A stretch of DNA of 64,000 bases, taken from positions 620,001 to 684,000 of the forward strand of contig CP110631.1 in NCBI GenBank assembly GCA_026210745.1, read 5' to 3'. The position numbers and the translations under genes were made by a program. The notes below the pieces were generated by a model, which worked only from the letters and a program-made list of their open reading frames with translations, was not told the origin of the DNA and did not search any database. The stretch comes from Exobasidium rhododendri (lineage: Eukaryota > Basidiomycota > Exobasidiomycetes > Exobasidiales > Exobasidiaceae). Positions 1 to 10,353 of the stretch are shown piece after piece. Each line of letters starts with the position of its first letter. Within the stretch, counting starts at the first letter, position 1.

Positions 1-424
1 AGAGGCGACTCCCCATCCATCTCGCCCAGTGATTATCAATCCTACCTCTCTCAACTGTCTCCCCAATGGCGAATAGAACCATTTCAGAACAACTCTTCAC
101 CAGCACTGCAGCGGGACTTCCATTTTAAGAACTTTAAACAGGCTCTTCGATTTGGAAATGAGATAGGTGATATCGCTGAAACGCCAGGGGTGAAGCATCA
201 TCCTGCCATCGTCATCGAGTGGGGAAAGGTGACGTGCGCATGGTGGACGCATGCGATCAATGGAGTGAGCTAGCATGAGGCAAAGCTGTATGATATGCAT
301 TACGAAAAAGACTAAGCCCTTCTTCTCCTCTCCATCACAGCTGCATCAGAACGATTTTATATGCGCTGCAAAGACCGATGCAGCAGCCAAGCATGCAACA
401 GGGATACTCGATCGGGAGACCTGA
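1..424 (+). CDS. Pterin-4a-carbinolamine dehydratase, 3' part
   Basis: The gene is cut by the left edge. Exon 1-264 is open from base 1. A 76-nt intron (265-340, GTGAGC donor, ACTAA branch, CACAG acceptor) leads to exon 341-424, ending TGA. The product carries the family signature: an aromatic-rich start (QWRIEPF), DFHFKNFKQAL, the active-site type KHHP, then WWTHAINGL and a DFICAA tail matching the family's H-x3-GL-x2-D-x2-LA pattern. The splice is supported because it restores GL where unspliced reading gives a stop. The family dehydrates 4a-hydroxytetrahydropterins and can act as a nuclear cofactor in animals; its role in fungi is less clear. About 115 residues are visible, close to full family length, so little is missing. 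The cellular role here is inference. Confidence 0.85.
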
Positions 425-665
425 CGATTGTTCGATTATATGTCGGTACTGTCCCTCTCATGTCGTCTCCCTGTACTTTTACCTCCTTAGAGATGACAAT
501 GCCATGTTCGTCGCTACAATAATGGTCAATCGAATACTATTGATTGAAGATTCTGCTTAGGTCTGTGCGCGCTCTTACATAAGCCAAATTTCCCCAACTT
601 CCTCTCGATGTCCTGACATTTTTGCAGTAGGATTAATTTGGCTTCTCTTCTCAAATCGATCAACC

Positions 666-1329
666 ATGGCGTCTACATCGGCGACACCTCTCAGTATCAC
701 CATTGAATTTGGGTAAGTGTCACTAAATCAATAAGATAAAGGTATGGAGCTCTGCTAAAACCGACTGATTCGTGTCTCCTTCTTTTCGACTCTTCGTAAA
801 TGAAGAGGCGGCACAGAATTCCTCACCTCTACTAAGAAGGTTAAGAAGCACGTTCTGCAAGTTCCGCGAACAATCAACGACAACGATAACAGCACAGCAG
901 CAACTGCAGCAGGAACTGTGGTGGCACCCAAAGTCTCACTCGAAGCAACAGATGATGGGGCTGACGCAAAGACCCACGCAGCTACAATGAGGGATTTGGT
1001 GCAGGTTGTGCTGAAGGAGCTCATCACGGAGAGGCATAGCATGCTCGTCGAGCCAGACGGAAGCATGTGAGTAGAAGGGAAGAAGAAGGAAGATTGGGAA
1101 CAGGAGAAGCCGTGTGCTGATATGAGGTGTTACGTCACTCCAGACGACCGGGCATCCTGATCTTGATCAATGAAGCAGATTGGGAATTGGAGGGCGAGAT
1201 GGAATACGAATTGCAGGACAGGGATCACATCTGCTTCATTTCGACACTGCATGGTGAGTAGCACCAGACGCTCGTACTTAGAAGATACGTTGATTAGAGG
1301 AAACTCGTCCTCTCTTTACAGGGGGTTAA
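666..1329 (+). CDS. URM1: URM1, ubiquitin-related modifier
   Basis: Four exons: 666-712, 806-1066, 1144-1253 and an 8-nt last coding exon 1322-1329, giving 141 residues. Urm1 is the beta-grasp sulfur carrier for tRNA wobble-uridine thiolation and is also a protein conjugate (urmylation). Visible hallmarks are the N-terminal ITIEFGGG strand, the strongly conserved [17 protein letters not shown] block and the C-terminal STLHGG. The di-glycine that is adenylated and thiocarboxylated by Uba4-type enzymes is split by the last intron: exon 3 ends CATG and exon 4 supplies GGGGTTAA. Without that splice the frame reads T-L-H-G-E-stop. Residues of roughly 45-75 are a loose Thr/Ala/Asp-rich insert. Identity is secure; the first intron acceptor (after 805) was chosen because it restores FGGG. 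Confidence 0.93.
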
Positions 1330-1502
1330 GCGTCTTTCTGCCAATCACTTTGATGTTTTTGTCGAGTGGGACAGTTCGGAAGGCAGGTAGAAATACAATT
1401 ATTATGTGATCAGGACACTCTATGATGTAAGGAGAAGAGTGATTGAGCGCAATGCGTGTGTGCTTGGTAATACATCGTGGTACTGCAGATGGCAAAGTAT
1501 GC

Positions 1503-2433
1503 TTACCTCTTGACAGCCACCTTTCTATTTGGCTCCTTGCTGGCTCCGAGTTTTGTGCCGAGGTAGAAGACGACGTAGAACACGCCGGCGACTTGGCAGA
1601 AACGCAGCAGAGGACTGGCCGTTTGTGCCTCATACTCTTCTCGACTAGCAAAGCCGCCGTTTGAGTTGGGATTGTTGGCAGCTCTCCTTGCATCACTCAT
1701 TCTGGCTGACGCAGCTGCGTCCTTCTTCCTTTCTCTTTCCGCAAACCTCTCAAACATGGAGGAGCCACTTCCCGACGTCGAAGAGCTTGAGCTATTTCCT
1801 TGGCCGAATTCGTGGTAGGCTGACCTGGAAGAAGTCCCCGCCTGTTCTGGACGAGGATTTGCTCGTCGTCGCTGGTAGTCCCAAGCGTACGAAGCACTCG
1901 CTCGGCGTTGTACATTCTCGCTAGCATACCGATATTGACCTCGATTCACTCCACGAGTCGAGCCCAGACTTGCGTTGCTCAACTGCCGATCGTAGTCTTT
2001 CCTGTTCGTGGGGAAGAATATTATGAGAATCGAAGGTATGACATGCAGCCTTCTTTAAAGCCTATAGAACACACACCTGCTCTCTGCTTGTCCTAATGTC
2101 GAATAAGCCTCGCTGACCTCTTGAAATTTCTTGTTTGCATCGTCAGACTCAGAGTTCACGTCTGGATGCCACTTCTTGGAGAGCTATGTACATGTACAAC
2201 ATCATAGTCAACTACTGCGTCGAAGACCGTCTACCTTCTTGTGTAATGCTCACCTTATAGAACTGTGCTTTGATATCCTGCTGGGATGCACTTTTTGGCA
2301 GGTCTAGAGTCTGGTAGTGATCTTGTCTATCTGGAGAAGTATGGAAGGCCGCAACATGCTTCCGTCTACCGTCAACGACGTAGCTACAAGTCCCCCCAAC
2401 CTGCGCCCGCCGAGGTATCCGTTGCATGAGCAT
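1503..2433 (-). CDS. Mitochondrial-type J-domain (DnaJ) protein
   Basis: Exons on the minus strand: 2433-2254, 2183-2077 and 2001-1503 (261 residues). The start at 2433 is preferred over an in-frame ATG at 2541 because it gives an Arg-rich, acid-poor presequence (MLMQRIPRRAQ). The J-domain follows at about residues 42-100: DHYQTLDLPKSAS, then KKWHPDVN with the HPD triad that stimulates Hsp70 ATPase, then a YDRQL end. The middle is Ser/Arg-rich. Near the C terminus a single hydrophobic segment (VAGVFYVVFYLG) is followed by a basic tail, so the protein probably sits in a membrane facing an Hsp70. No zinc-finger or client-binding DnaJ domains are seen. Mitochondrial location is inferred from the presequence. 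Convergent with URM1. Confidence 0.8.
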
Positions 2434-3023
2434 GGCGGGCCAGGAGTCTTTCAATCCTGTCTCTAGAAACGTCAGACGTAGTAGGACAATGTTGTATAGG
2501 AAGATTGAGGAAGCAGCTTCCCAAGGGAAAAAGTCGTGCATGCAAGTTCATGTCATGGCCGTATCTGATTTACGCGTGGCTTCGTGCACTTTCTCCCCAG
2601 TGCTCCTCCACCTTCACAGGAGAGACACAGACCTGTGGCTCCAGAGAGATCGAGGTGGATTCGACAGGAGGTGACCTCACCGAAGAGCCTGCGGAGAGAG
2701 ACAATTGCCATGAAGACGATCAGAACGGAGATCCGTGGGCGGGAAGTCCACCGGCTGGATCTGGTGATGCTCACAATATCACGCTTGTGTGATACTAAGC
2801 TGATTACTTATTAGAAGAACGGCGCCGACTCTCAGCAGCACGCATAACCCTTCCGTCCTCGAAGACTAGTCGACCGAGCTCACTCCGACGGCCGTTTTGA
2901 AGAGATGGCAGGAAGGACTCTATTTCCACTTCCTTGCCACCTGCTGTCATCTCGCTCACATTCTTACTTGATCCGTGGTCGCCATCATCCTTGCTCGGAG
3001 CTTTGAATATCAGCAATCTGACC
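2434..3023. other. Intergenic, no supported gene
   Basis: Divergent spacer between the J-protein and the first secreted-protein gene. It contains a 73-codon minus-strand frame (3025-2804) with protein-like charged composition, but it has no recognisable domain and overlaps the start of the gene at 3024. I do not call it. Confidence 0.4.
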
Positions 3024-3503
3024 ATGACGTCGAGAATGGTGCTCCTACTCTATGCCTTCCTTGCAGCATCCTACAGCATTCATGCTCTCCCATTCGACGA
3101 GAAGTCTACTCCATCAAGGTGAGTGTCTGCAAACACAAGTTCGTAAGACAAACCATCGCTCACGAAGCTCTATCTTTCAGCCACACTAAAAGAGGCATCC
3201 CTCAGACGTCCACATTCTACCCTTCCTACATTCATCACAGGAAGAAGCAGCATACTCGCGCAGGGAAGAAGCGCGATGGAAAAAGGGTGAGTGTCTCCCG
3301 CTTGATCCTGAGTAGGTCTTTCTCGATGATCTTACTTCTTTCCGCGACTTCAACGGTAGGCGTCGAGCAATGTGAAGAAGGCGCAATCTCCAGCGAAGGA
3401 TCCCATTTCAGCGGTCGTTGGGGAAGCAATCGCAGAGACCAAAAGCATAATGACTCGACTGAGACGGAACTGCCGTAATCTATTGAGAAAGCGTACGAGG
3501 TAG
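3024..3503 (+). CDS. Small secreted basic protein, unknown
   Basis: Three exons: 3024-3118, 3181-3286 and 3360-3503, giving 114 residues. The first exon encodes a classical signal peptide (MVLLLYAFLAASYSIHA after MTSR, with a second possible start at 3036), cleaved near A-LPFDE. The mature part is strongly basic (RKKQHTRAGKKRDGKR) and ends with an Arg-rich helix-like stretch (TRLRRNCRNLLRKRTR). One cysteine is visible in the mature protein. Introns of 62 and 73 nt have GTGAGT donors. It is first of three same-strand secreted genes (3024-6869). I recognise no family; a secreted effector or cell-surface protein is possible but unproven. Confidence 0.7.
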
Positions 3504-4061
3504 CTAGCGTCCAGCAACCTTCTGTCATATACGCCGATAATTCCGATAGACATCACATCGTTGAGAACAACGTTTCCTACAAGCACAGAACACCGAGGAG
3601 AGGGAGGATGAGGTGATGTGCGCAATGCTCAACCTTCCACTGAAAGCGACGGAAGAAATGCTTCATCTGTGCCTGTGCCAAGATTGCCGACTAGAAGCGC
3701 CAGTCTAGGGAAAAGGCGTAGAAGAAAGCATAACGCCGACCCTATCAGAGTATTACTATCGAACTAGTAGTTGTCTTGACTGTAGTCGATGTTGGGCGTT
3801 AGCTCTGCGTACAATCGCGATGAATGTCATCATAGGGAGGCCTTCGTGGCTGACGATGCGCTGTCTTGTTGGCGCCAGGGCGAGCGAGGAGATTGTTTGA
3901 ATGAAAGGAGTACTGCGACTCAAGCAAGCCCACACGAAAGCTACATAAATAACGACAGGTACAGCAGTGGCTTACCGGTGATAGCGCTCTTCGCAACTAT
4001 TCAACAAAGTGCTGGTCGCTTCTACTTTATCCGCCTCTTCTTGCCCTGTTCACCCTAGAAG
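3504..4061. other. Intergenic, nothing supported
   Basis: Spacer between two tandem secreted-protein genes. Short frames occur on both strands, but none has a domain, signal peptide or good splice context. Confidence 0.4.
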
Positions 4062-5150
4062 ATGAGGCCATCTCTTGCACTCTTGACAGTCCTGCTGAGC
4101 GGGTCCTTGGTGCTCGCCGCTCCTGCAACCAACGAATCGAAGCCGCCGTGAGTCAGACGGGTCTTACTTGAATCTATCTACTAACACGAACAAGCTGCAG
4201 ACCCTTGTCTATCGAATCAAGTCATAGGCAAATGCACGTCACTTCGGCCGACCTTCAGCACCATCTCGAAAGTGGCTCTCACGTCTTCCTCGATCCCCAA
4301 ACGGCGACAATAGGAGTAGGTATCGAATGTGGGACCAATGACCGGCTCCTTTTTTTCACATCATTCTCTCCTCTCTTTTCCCGTTAATTCCAAGGACCAG
4401 CATCATCAAGACGAGCTTCCGCTGAGCGACGAAGTCCTTCCGATGACAAAGGATAGCATACAAAGACTGTATGAAGACTACACACTTGAGTACAGGAAGG
4501 CCGCTCGTGAAAGTAACGAGCACAGAAAGACGGTCGCAAAAGCGTGGAAAGAATACCTGAAGAAGCAGTACCAGTTTCAAGGCGGAAAAGTGGAAGACCT
4601 GGTAAGTCTGCTCGTCACCGACATTGCTAGCGTCCTTTTACTAATGTTGCCTACTCCTCTGCAGTCCAGGGAGTCATCTCCATCCTCATCCCCTCAAAGG
4701 GGCGAAAGGGCTTCTCGATCTTCCCCTGATACCCATATAGTGGATACAGAGGTGAGGTGAAGTGTGGCGGAGGCAGAAGCACATCACCTGATCTCGTCTA
4801 TTTTGCTTAAAGCTCGACTTGAGCGAGAGAAGCACCGCCAATAGAGATGTCGGCGTCCGCATGTCGATTCAAGACCTACAAAAGGAGTATACAGAAGCAG
4901 AAGAGAGCCTCTTCAACGCTCGAGCGATAAAAAGCGAAAAGTATATCGAAATTGCAGAATACTACAAGGACTACTTCAAAGAGCAGGCAGAGCAACAAGG
5001 CTACAAGCTGGATCTAATGGTGAGCACAGTCCCACCATCTTCATTGGCATCCTAGATGGCCCTGACTTATTCTTTCTTCTTCTCAATTTCACGGCGAACT
5101 TTCTATTGGAAGGGTAAATTTGTGTCTTTCAGTCAAGCTGCGATTCCTAG
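4062..5150 (+). CDS. Secreted protein with a duplicated 69-codon exon
   Basis: Six exons: 4062-4147, 4201-4315, 4395-4601, 4665-4751, 4813-5019 and 5133-5150 (239 residues). Signal peptide: MRPSLALLTVLLSGSLVLA, cut before APATNES. Exons 3 and 5 are both exactly 207 nt, both phase 0-0, and encode similar helical units: SIQ-x-L-x3-YT near the start and K-x-Y-x-K-x-Q-x3-QG-x-K near the end. This indicates an internal exon duplication. Exon 4 between them is a Ser/Arg-rich linker. The units are rich in Lys, Glu, Tyr and Gln and are probably alpha-helical. The final exon encodes only SSCDS; without that splice the frame stops at 5055. No known family recognised. Confidence 0.72.
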
Positions 5151-5992
5151 GAAAGTGAATCAGAAGATTAGAAGAACCAGCCCCTCCAAGACCAATGGCA
5201 CAGAGTAATCGAAGCTTGCGAGGACGGAAGAGAAGACAGAAGGGACGCTCACCTTCACCCAGTACCTCGCTCTCTTCCTCTTCAGCGTGTAATTTGGAAC
5301 TACGGTGATGATCCGAAGCCAATAGAGCATATAATTCATCAGTGGCAGATCGGCCCTTCGTCTTGTCATCCCACGGAATGTTATGATACGTTTGGTCTTT
5401 TGTGTGCACCTGAGCCGCTCTTCACCCGGAATTTAGCCCCACAGTGCCATATTTTATCTCTGCAATCCTACTCTATGCTTGCCACTTACGATCTTCCTGC
5501 TTCGAGTGCTCTTCTACTTACGCCCGAAGAACATCCTTTAGGCGATGCCCTATGAAATGACGACGGCGAGAGAGGACAGTCAGTTCAGAGTGATGCAGTG
5601 CAAGCACACGTCAGCGCCGAGAGTACACAGCATTGATACCACCATTTCCCTTCGATTGTCTTTGCTAAGAAATCGCATGCCTCAGATGTGCACGACAGGC
5701 GCAGCAATCAACACAGCCATTGAGACTGGGCAACGGGAGAAGATCACCCTCGTCTTGTGCAGTGCACCTTTACAGCTAGTGCGCATACACTCTGATACGC
5801 TCTTCCGGAAAATCCCACCAGTCCTTCGGCTGAAGAAGTCGTGTACCGCCTGCTTGGTCTGACAGCCGTGTTAGGTGTCACAGTTTTCATACTTGCTTCA
5901 CGAATGTGTCAAGTAGAACCACGCAGAAGGTGCCTATCTTCACTCCCCACTCCATACTCATTCCCCATCAAGAGAATTAGGAAGTGCTAAAC
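5151..5992. other. Intergenic, nothing supported
   Basis: An 842-bp spacer upstream of the third secreted gene. A 105-codon plus frame (5545-5862) and a 106-codon minus frame (5089-5409) exist but show no domain, signal peptide or conserved-looking composition. Confidence 0.4.
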
Positions 5993-6869
5993 ATGAAGTT
6001 TGCCGAATGGAGCTTGTGTTTTCTGAGTCTTTTGCCAGCGGTGTATTCCACGCCAGTGCCGGGTGGAGACAGGTGAGTTCTAGTCACCATATGGAGAATG
6101 GGTGGATGTCCTCAATTGACCATCGCTTCCAGTACAAGCTTTCGCATCGATGGTAGCAGAAGAGGACAGCTGCGCCTCGAGGCCCCCAACGAAAGCAAGT
6201 GAGTGCCTGTCTTTCTCTAATGGAATTTATGTTCATTTCTACATTTCTCTCCTAGAGCACCTCGGGTACCCAGTTTCAAGCATGCTGGCTCGGTATCACC
6301 GTTCGGCCTAGCTGATTACGTCGGCTCTGTAAGTTTAGCGACATCGCATCACCAGCATGCGTATTCTCAGCGTCGCACATACTCACCTCTCATTCACGTC
6401 TTCTCAGAACCTTCGATCTCGCAGGCCTGCGCCCATAGCACGTTATCCAGGCTATCGTTATGATAAGAAAGTGACCGATTCTAGGAGCAATTCGGAAACT
6501 CTTCGGCTGAAGTGGAAATCAGAGCCCTCCAGCAGTAGTAGTCAAGCGAGTAGTAGCATGATCGTACAAAAGAAAGCCGTTCAAAAGAATTTCTGGAGGG
6601 ACGTGATCAAGAAATTGACCAGAAGAATGTTCTCTGGGAAGGGAAGCGACAGGAAGATGACCAAGACCGGCAGCGAGATCTCGACATCGCAGGGAAAGCC
6701 ACTTGATAGGAAGAGCACGAGAGGTAGAAAGGATAAAGGTAAGGCTGTGCAAATGGCCGTGATAGAGGAAGAGACAGCCCTACTACAAAGCGACAAGGCA
6801 GTAGAGAAGAAGTATACAAAGGCAAGCACAGGAAAGCGTCCATCAAAAGTGACGAGAGGTCTCGTCTGA
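5993..6869 (+). CDS. Secreted Lys/Ser-rich protein, unknown
   Basis: Four exons: 5993-6072, 6133-6198, 6256-6328 and 6408-6869, giving 226 residues. The signal peptide is MKFAEWSLCFLSLLPAVYS, cut before TPVPGG. The first half carries a GLADYVG and PGYRYD region; the last exon (154 codons) is highly basic and low in complexity, with poly-Ser (SSSSSQASSS) and many Lys/Arg residues. A helix-like stretch FWRDVIKKLTRRMFSGKG loosely resembles the C-terminal IGKGKG / FGKGKGK tails of the secreted array at 28797-35733. No cysteines remain after the signal peptide. Function unknown; third of the 3-6.9 kb secreted trio. Confidence 0.72.
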
Positions 6870-7536
6870 ACTCGTACTATCCTACCAGAAGTGAAGAGCC
6901 TAGACTTGGAATGAGGAAATATTGACGGTTGGGTGTGCAAAACGTCCCATCGAGGATATCTAAGAAGGCCTCTCCTTTGTTTAAATCATTTCTCTGCTAT
7001 ACTCTGAAACATCGTAAACTCCTCTCAAAGATCATTCCAAGAAGTCTGTTGATCACCATTGACCGTACCCTGGCCCTTTGAAGTCACTTTGAAGTCACTA
7101 AGGCAGTTCTAGAAGGCGATATGGTACCCACACAGCTAGCCCTCCGAATGCAGTGTACACGCCCAAAAGCGGTGAAGTTAGAACGCCAAATAAAGCAGTA
7201 AGGAGCTAGGGCGATCAGGGAGTACTTCGCGATTTATACGCCTGAGAGGTCCTGGAAGTGCTAGCAAGTGTATCTATTCCAAGCTATAAGACTAAGATCT
7301 GACTTTCTTTTTATTACCCTCTTCTTCTCGAATGTTGTTCCTTTTGGTGGTGACGTTTATTGCCCGATCTAATTATGAAGAATAAAGATTTCTGTACAAA
7401 TTCCGGGCCTCCACACACTCTTGCGCGACGATCTTCCTTTCTTCTCAGCTTACTTCAGCTACACACACTGTACTCACAGCCCTTTCTTGACGTGCGTCCC
7501 TCTTTTGACCGTGATCACCCCTTTGCAACAGACACG
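6870..7536. other. Intergenic, nothing supported
   Basis: A 667-bp spacer upstream of the SDHAF1-like gene. It contains AT-rich stretches and a short directly repeated GAAGTCACTTT unit near 7080; no gene supported. Confidence 0.4.
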
Positions 7537-7996
7537 ATGGTGGCATCCGTACGCTGGACCCCTAGTCAGAAGCACTTCCTCTCCATGTATAGAAAAGGTG
7601 TGCGCGCGATTCGAGTCAAGCCAGAGGTGAGTCGTGCGAAGTAGCTCTTGGGGCGCATGAGGACGTCTGAGGAAACACTTTCAGGGAGGAATTATATGTA
7701 GGGCGCCCTGCTAATCTATTCATTAACACTTGCAGATGAGGCAGCCGGAATTCTTCATCTTTCTTCGACAGCAGTTCAAAGCACCGTTCCAAGGAGGAAC
7801 ACGCATATCCAAAAGAGACTTTGCAATGATCGATTATCTGGGCAGGACGATCAGCAGAACGCTGGACAATTACTTCCTCGAGCCTTCAGTCAAGAGGGTC
7901 ACGATGAGTCAAGCTGTCACTCCGGAAGAGCTGGGGAGCGCACGAACACTCAGAAGCGGTCAAAGGGTAGATGGGAGTGGGATCGCCGGGAGCTGA
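7537..7996 (+). CDS. SDH6: Succinate dehydrogenase assembly factor 1-like LYR protein
   Basis: Two exons, 7537-7626 and 7736-7996, 116 residues. The product has the LYR-protein layout: a first helix ending MYRKGVRAIRVKPE, then FFIFLRQQF, then KRDFAMIDYLGR, matching the SDHAF1/Sdh6 arrangement (LYR, RxxFxxFxRxxF, DFxxIExLLRxGxRQLE). These small matrix chaperones shepherd the iron-sulfur subunit of complex II and contact the Fe-S transfer machinery through the LYR motif. Here the first residue is Met (M-Y-R) rather than Leu. The C-terminal 35 residues extend beyond the yeast length and are poorly structured. The start at 7537 is the only in-frame ATG before the motif. Assignment rests on motif order, so a different LYR subfamily is possible. 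Confidence 0.75.
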
Positions 7997-8549
7997 GGGG
8001 ACGAGGAGAAGCAGACATAATAAAGGCAAGCCAAAGTGAGGGTCATTCAATCGCATGCAAAACTCATCAACTGTACAACACATCTTAAACATCAGCACAC
8101 CAATATAGTAGAATGCGGGATCGAAGGGATGGACGCAGTGCTACTAGGTACAAAGGCACGAGCCCGAGTCAGGCCCCTTTCCGTCTCGACGAGCGACAGC
8201 GGCACAGCAGCCTCGAACCTCATATTGGCGACAAGAGGGTGTGTCGGGTCACCTCGCTGGAGACGGAAGAATATCAAATTTGAAGACTATCCAGTCTCCT
8301 GTCGAATGGTCTCAGAGCACATCTCACCAGGGTCACGGGAAAGAATGTCAGTCACAATGGTTCTTGCAGATAATAAATTGAAAGATATTTCAATAATCGT
8401 CTTACAAAACAAAGAAGAAACTTGCCACTCAGCGTCCGTGTTGTTGAAGAGCTTGGATGAAGTCGAGAAGGAACCAGTACCGACGATCCAGTCTTGCATT
8501 CATCCCCCTCAATCCGTCCAGTCTTCTACGTCGTAAGCTTGCTCAGAGC
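7997..8549. other. Intergenic, nothing supported
   Basis: Convergent spacer between the SDHAF1-like gene and the SMP-like gene. A 166-codon plus frame (8036-8536) lacks domain features or a convincing start context. Confidence 0.4.
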
Positions 8550-8747
8550 TTACTGAGGCTTGCTTGCCCCTTGAGGTTGACCGCCACGTCCACTACTACC
8601 ACCTTGACTTTGGCCTGCGTTGGCATTTCGATCACCGGCTGATTGGGCTTTTGCGCCCCAAGATCCCTTCTCCACGCCACCTCCGTTCTTCGAAGCTTCG
8701 TTGCTCTGAATCACGGCAGCTCGGCCTTTGTCCATAGCGTTTGGCAT
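8550..8747 (-). CDS. SMP/LEA-like small stress protein
   Basis: A single-exon, 65-residue product. The first half (MDKGRAAVIQSNEA, GGGVEKGS, AKAQSAGDRNANAG) resembles the seed-maturation-protein (SMP) type repeat, in which an IQS-x-EA helix start is followed by GG-x-V and AKAQSA-x-x-NA. Fungi carry short proteins of this kind that are usually stress-linked. The C-terminal half is Gly/Gln/Ser-rich and probably disordered. No signal peptide or membrane segment. The family link is by eye from composition and spacing and needs a profile search; the ORF itself is plausible because both ends are clean. Confidence 0.5.
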   Translation of the reverse strand: MPNAMDKGRAAVIQSNEASKNGGGVEKGSWGAKAQSAGDRNANAGQSQGGSSGRGGQPQGASKPQ

Positions 8748-9565
8748 TTCTCGTTGACGGTGAAAACAAAAATGGAGATCTGGCAGCTCGATGGGTACGA
8801 TGTTCGTCTTCTAAAGATTTGTGTCGAAGTTGGAAGGTTTCTCGTCAGTCTGAAGTAGGGAAGAAGTTCTCTGCTGGAGGGAAAGCGACTTGTTTGGGAA
8901 CGAGAGGGAATGCCCTTTTGTAGCTGCGCCAAGAAAAGATGCACCGTCGAATGTGATGGAAGACCAGGGGGGAGAGGGGTCAGGCACCTCGGCAGTCCCT
9001 CAAGCACGCCATCTCAGTGCAGCATACAGAGAGAGGGTACACCGAAGAGTGTGCTTCACTCTACCACGGCGCATTCAGTAGCAGCCACTCCTTCCTATTC
9101 TGGCGGCTGCAGCGAGTTCTTTCTCCGAAAAGCGGCAGAGAGGAAGGACAAAGGATTTTGCAGTAGGGCCGGGCAGACGTGCGCTGTAGAGCTGAAAGAA
9201 AAGCAGATCGGATCACACTATCAGATAGTACTCGTTTACTCTGCATCGTTCTCTTGGTAAGGATCGAGAGAGTATGGAAGTACCTCGCTATGTTGGACGT
9301 TCGAGTTTTGAGAGTGGACGGCGCCGAAGAGTAAAATGGATCAAGATTCGAAAGTCGCTTACATCGAGAGTGTCTTTTCGGTTCTCCCACTCGCGCCGGC
9401 TGCACCCGTCTGACCATCCCCTGCAGATACAAGAATATACGTTGTGACTCTGCTGCCACACTCGATGTTAGTCAGTGTCAACCTCCTGTCCCCTCTGTCG
9501 ATAGTCGATTCGACCGTTCCACACCACTTCCCCGTAATTCCGCTTGTGGTCATCTCGTTCGTCAT
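8748..9565. other. Intergenic or uncertain minus-strand gene
   Basis: No secure gene. On the minus strand a 68-codon frame from 9565 (MTNEMTTSGITGKWCG...) reaches a GTAAGC donor after AT at about 9361, and could join an acceptor near 9195. The joined product has no recognised domain, so it is not called. Confidence 0.3.
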
Positions 9566-10226
9566 ATGTGCCTACTCAAGAGTCCAATAACAACATACCG
9601 TTGGTGGCCTTTGCGGTCATCTTGTCTCTTCTTGGACCGGCATTACAGGCCTTCATCTTGCTCAGCAGATTTCAGGACCCTTGCTACGTCATTCAGGCTT
9701 CTGGCTTTTTCTGCCTGTTCTACAACGATTGCTCTCTCAGGTATCCTGGGATACGGAAAGCGTACCAAAATTACTGCTTTGTTTGTGGTGCAATCTCCTC
9801 TCTTCTCTTCGATACGATCGTCAATGTACTCCTTCAGGTAGGATGAGCCATGCTACTTCTCTTGGTCTTCATCTTTGCTTTTCAACATCATGATATCCTA
9901 AAGAGCAAACTAGCAAAGAATTCCAACCCGGAGCATTTGGCACAGCTGGTATGACCGTATCCTGATCCATCGACACAACGCTCGATGCTCGAAAGTTGGA
10001 TGGCAATGAGATGGATCTCTCTCCTTCTCAGGCGGGGCGGATGTTGCAGTACGCCTCGCATTCCATTCCTGACCCCGCACATCAAATGTCTAATTATCAC
10101 TTCACTGTCAACAATGACTACAGAAGGGCGATGCTCACTCGCCTCCATCTTTGTACTGGATCTGATAATTTCATTCCAAGCAAGTATGCCAGGACGAGAG
10201 AAGGTCGGTCGATCTTGGAAGTTTGA
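9566..10226 (+). CDS. Hypothetical protein, 5' end uncertain
   Basis: The well-supported part is two exons, 9906-9948 and 9996-10226, joined by a 47-nt intron (GTATGA donor). They give NPEHLAQL followed by LDGNEMDLSPSQAGRML, a HSIPDPAHQMSNYHF stretch and a basic C terminus. A first exon 9566-9837 fits in phase (GTAGGA donor, 68-nt intron) and would make a 181-residue protein with a long Arg/Ser/Leu-rich N terminus resembling a mitochondrial presequence. However, the minus strand across 9600-9840 also has a protein-like frame, so the true first exon may differ. Lies 127 bp upstream of HAT1 on the same strand. I do not recognise the family. Confidence 0.4.
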
Positions 10227-10353
10227 CTGACGCGTAATTAACGCGAGTCTCTCTCTCTCTCTCTGCCTTTCGCGGTCCAACGCTTTCACTTCTTCCTCCT
10301 TCTCTTCTCCTGTACACACCAACACCTACTAAGCCATACAGCACTAGCCTGCA

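Noticed and set aside
1316-1696. 126-codon minus ORF overlapping URM1 and the J-protein 3' end
   Set aside because: Shadow of real genes in other frames; no domain.
5545-5862. 105-codon plus ORF in the spacer upstream of the third secreted gene
   Set aside because: No signal peptide, domain or splice context; composition is not protein-like.
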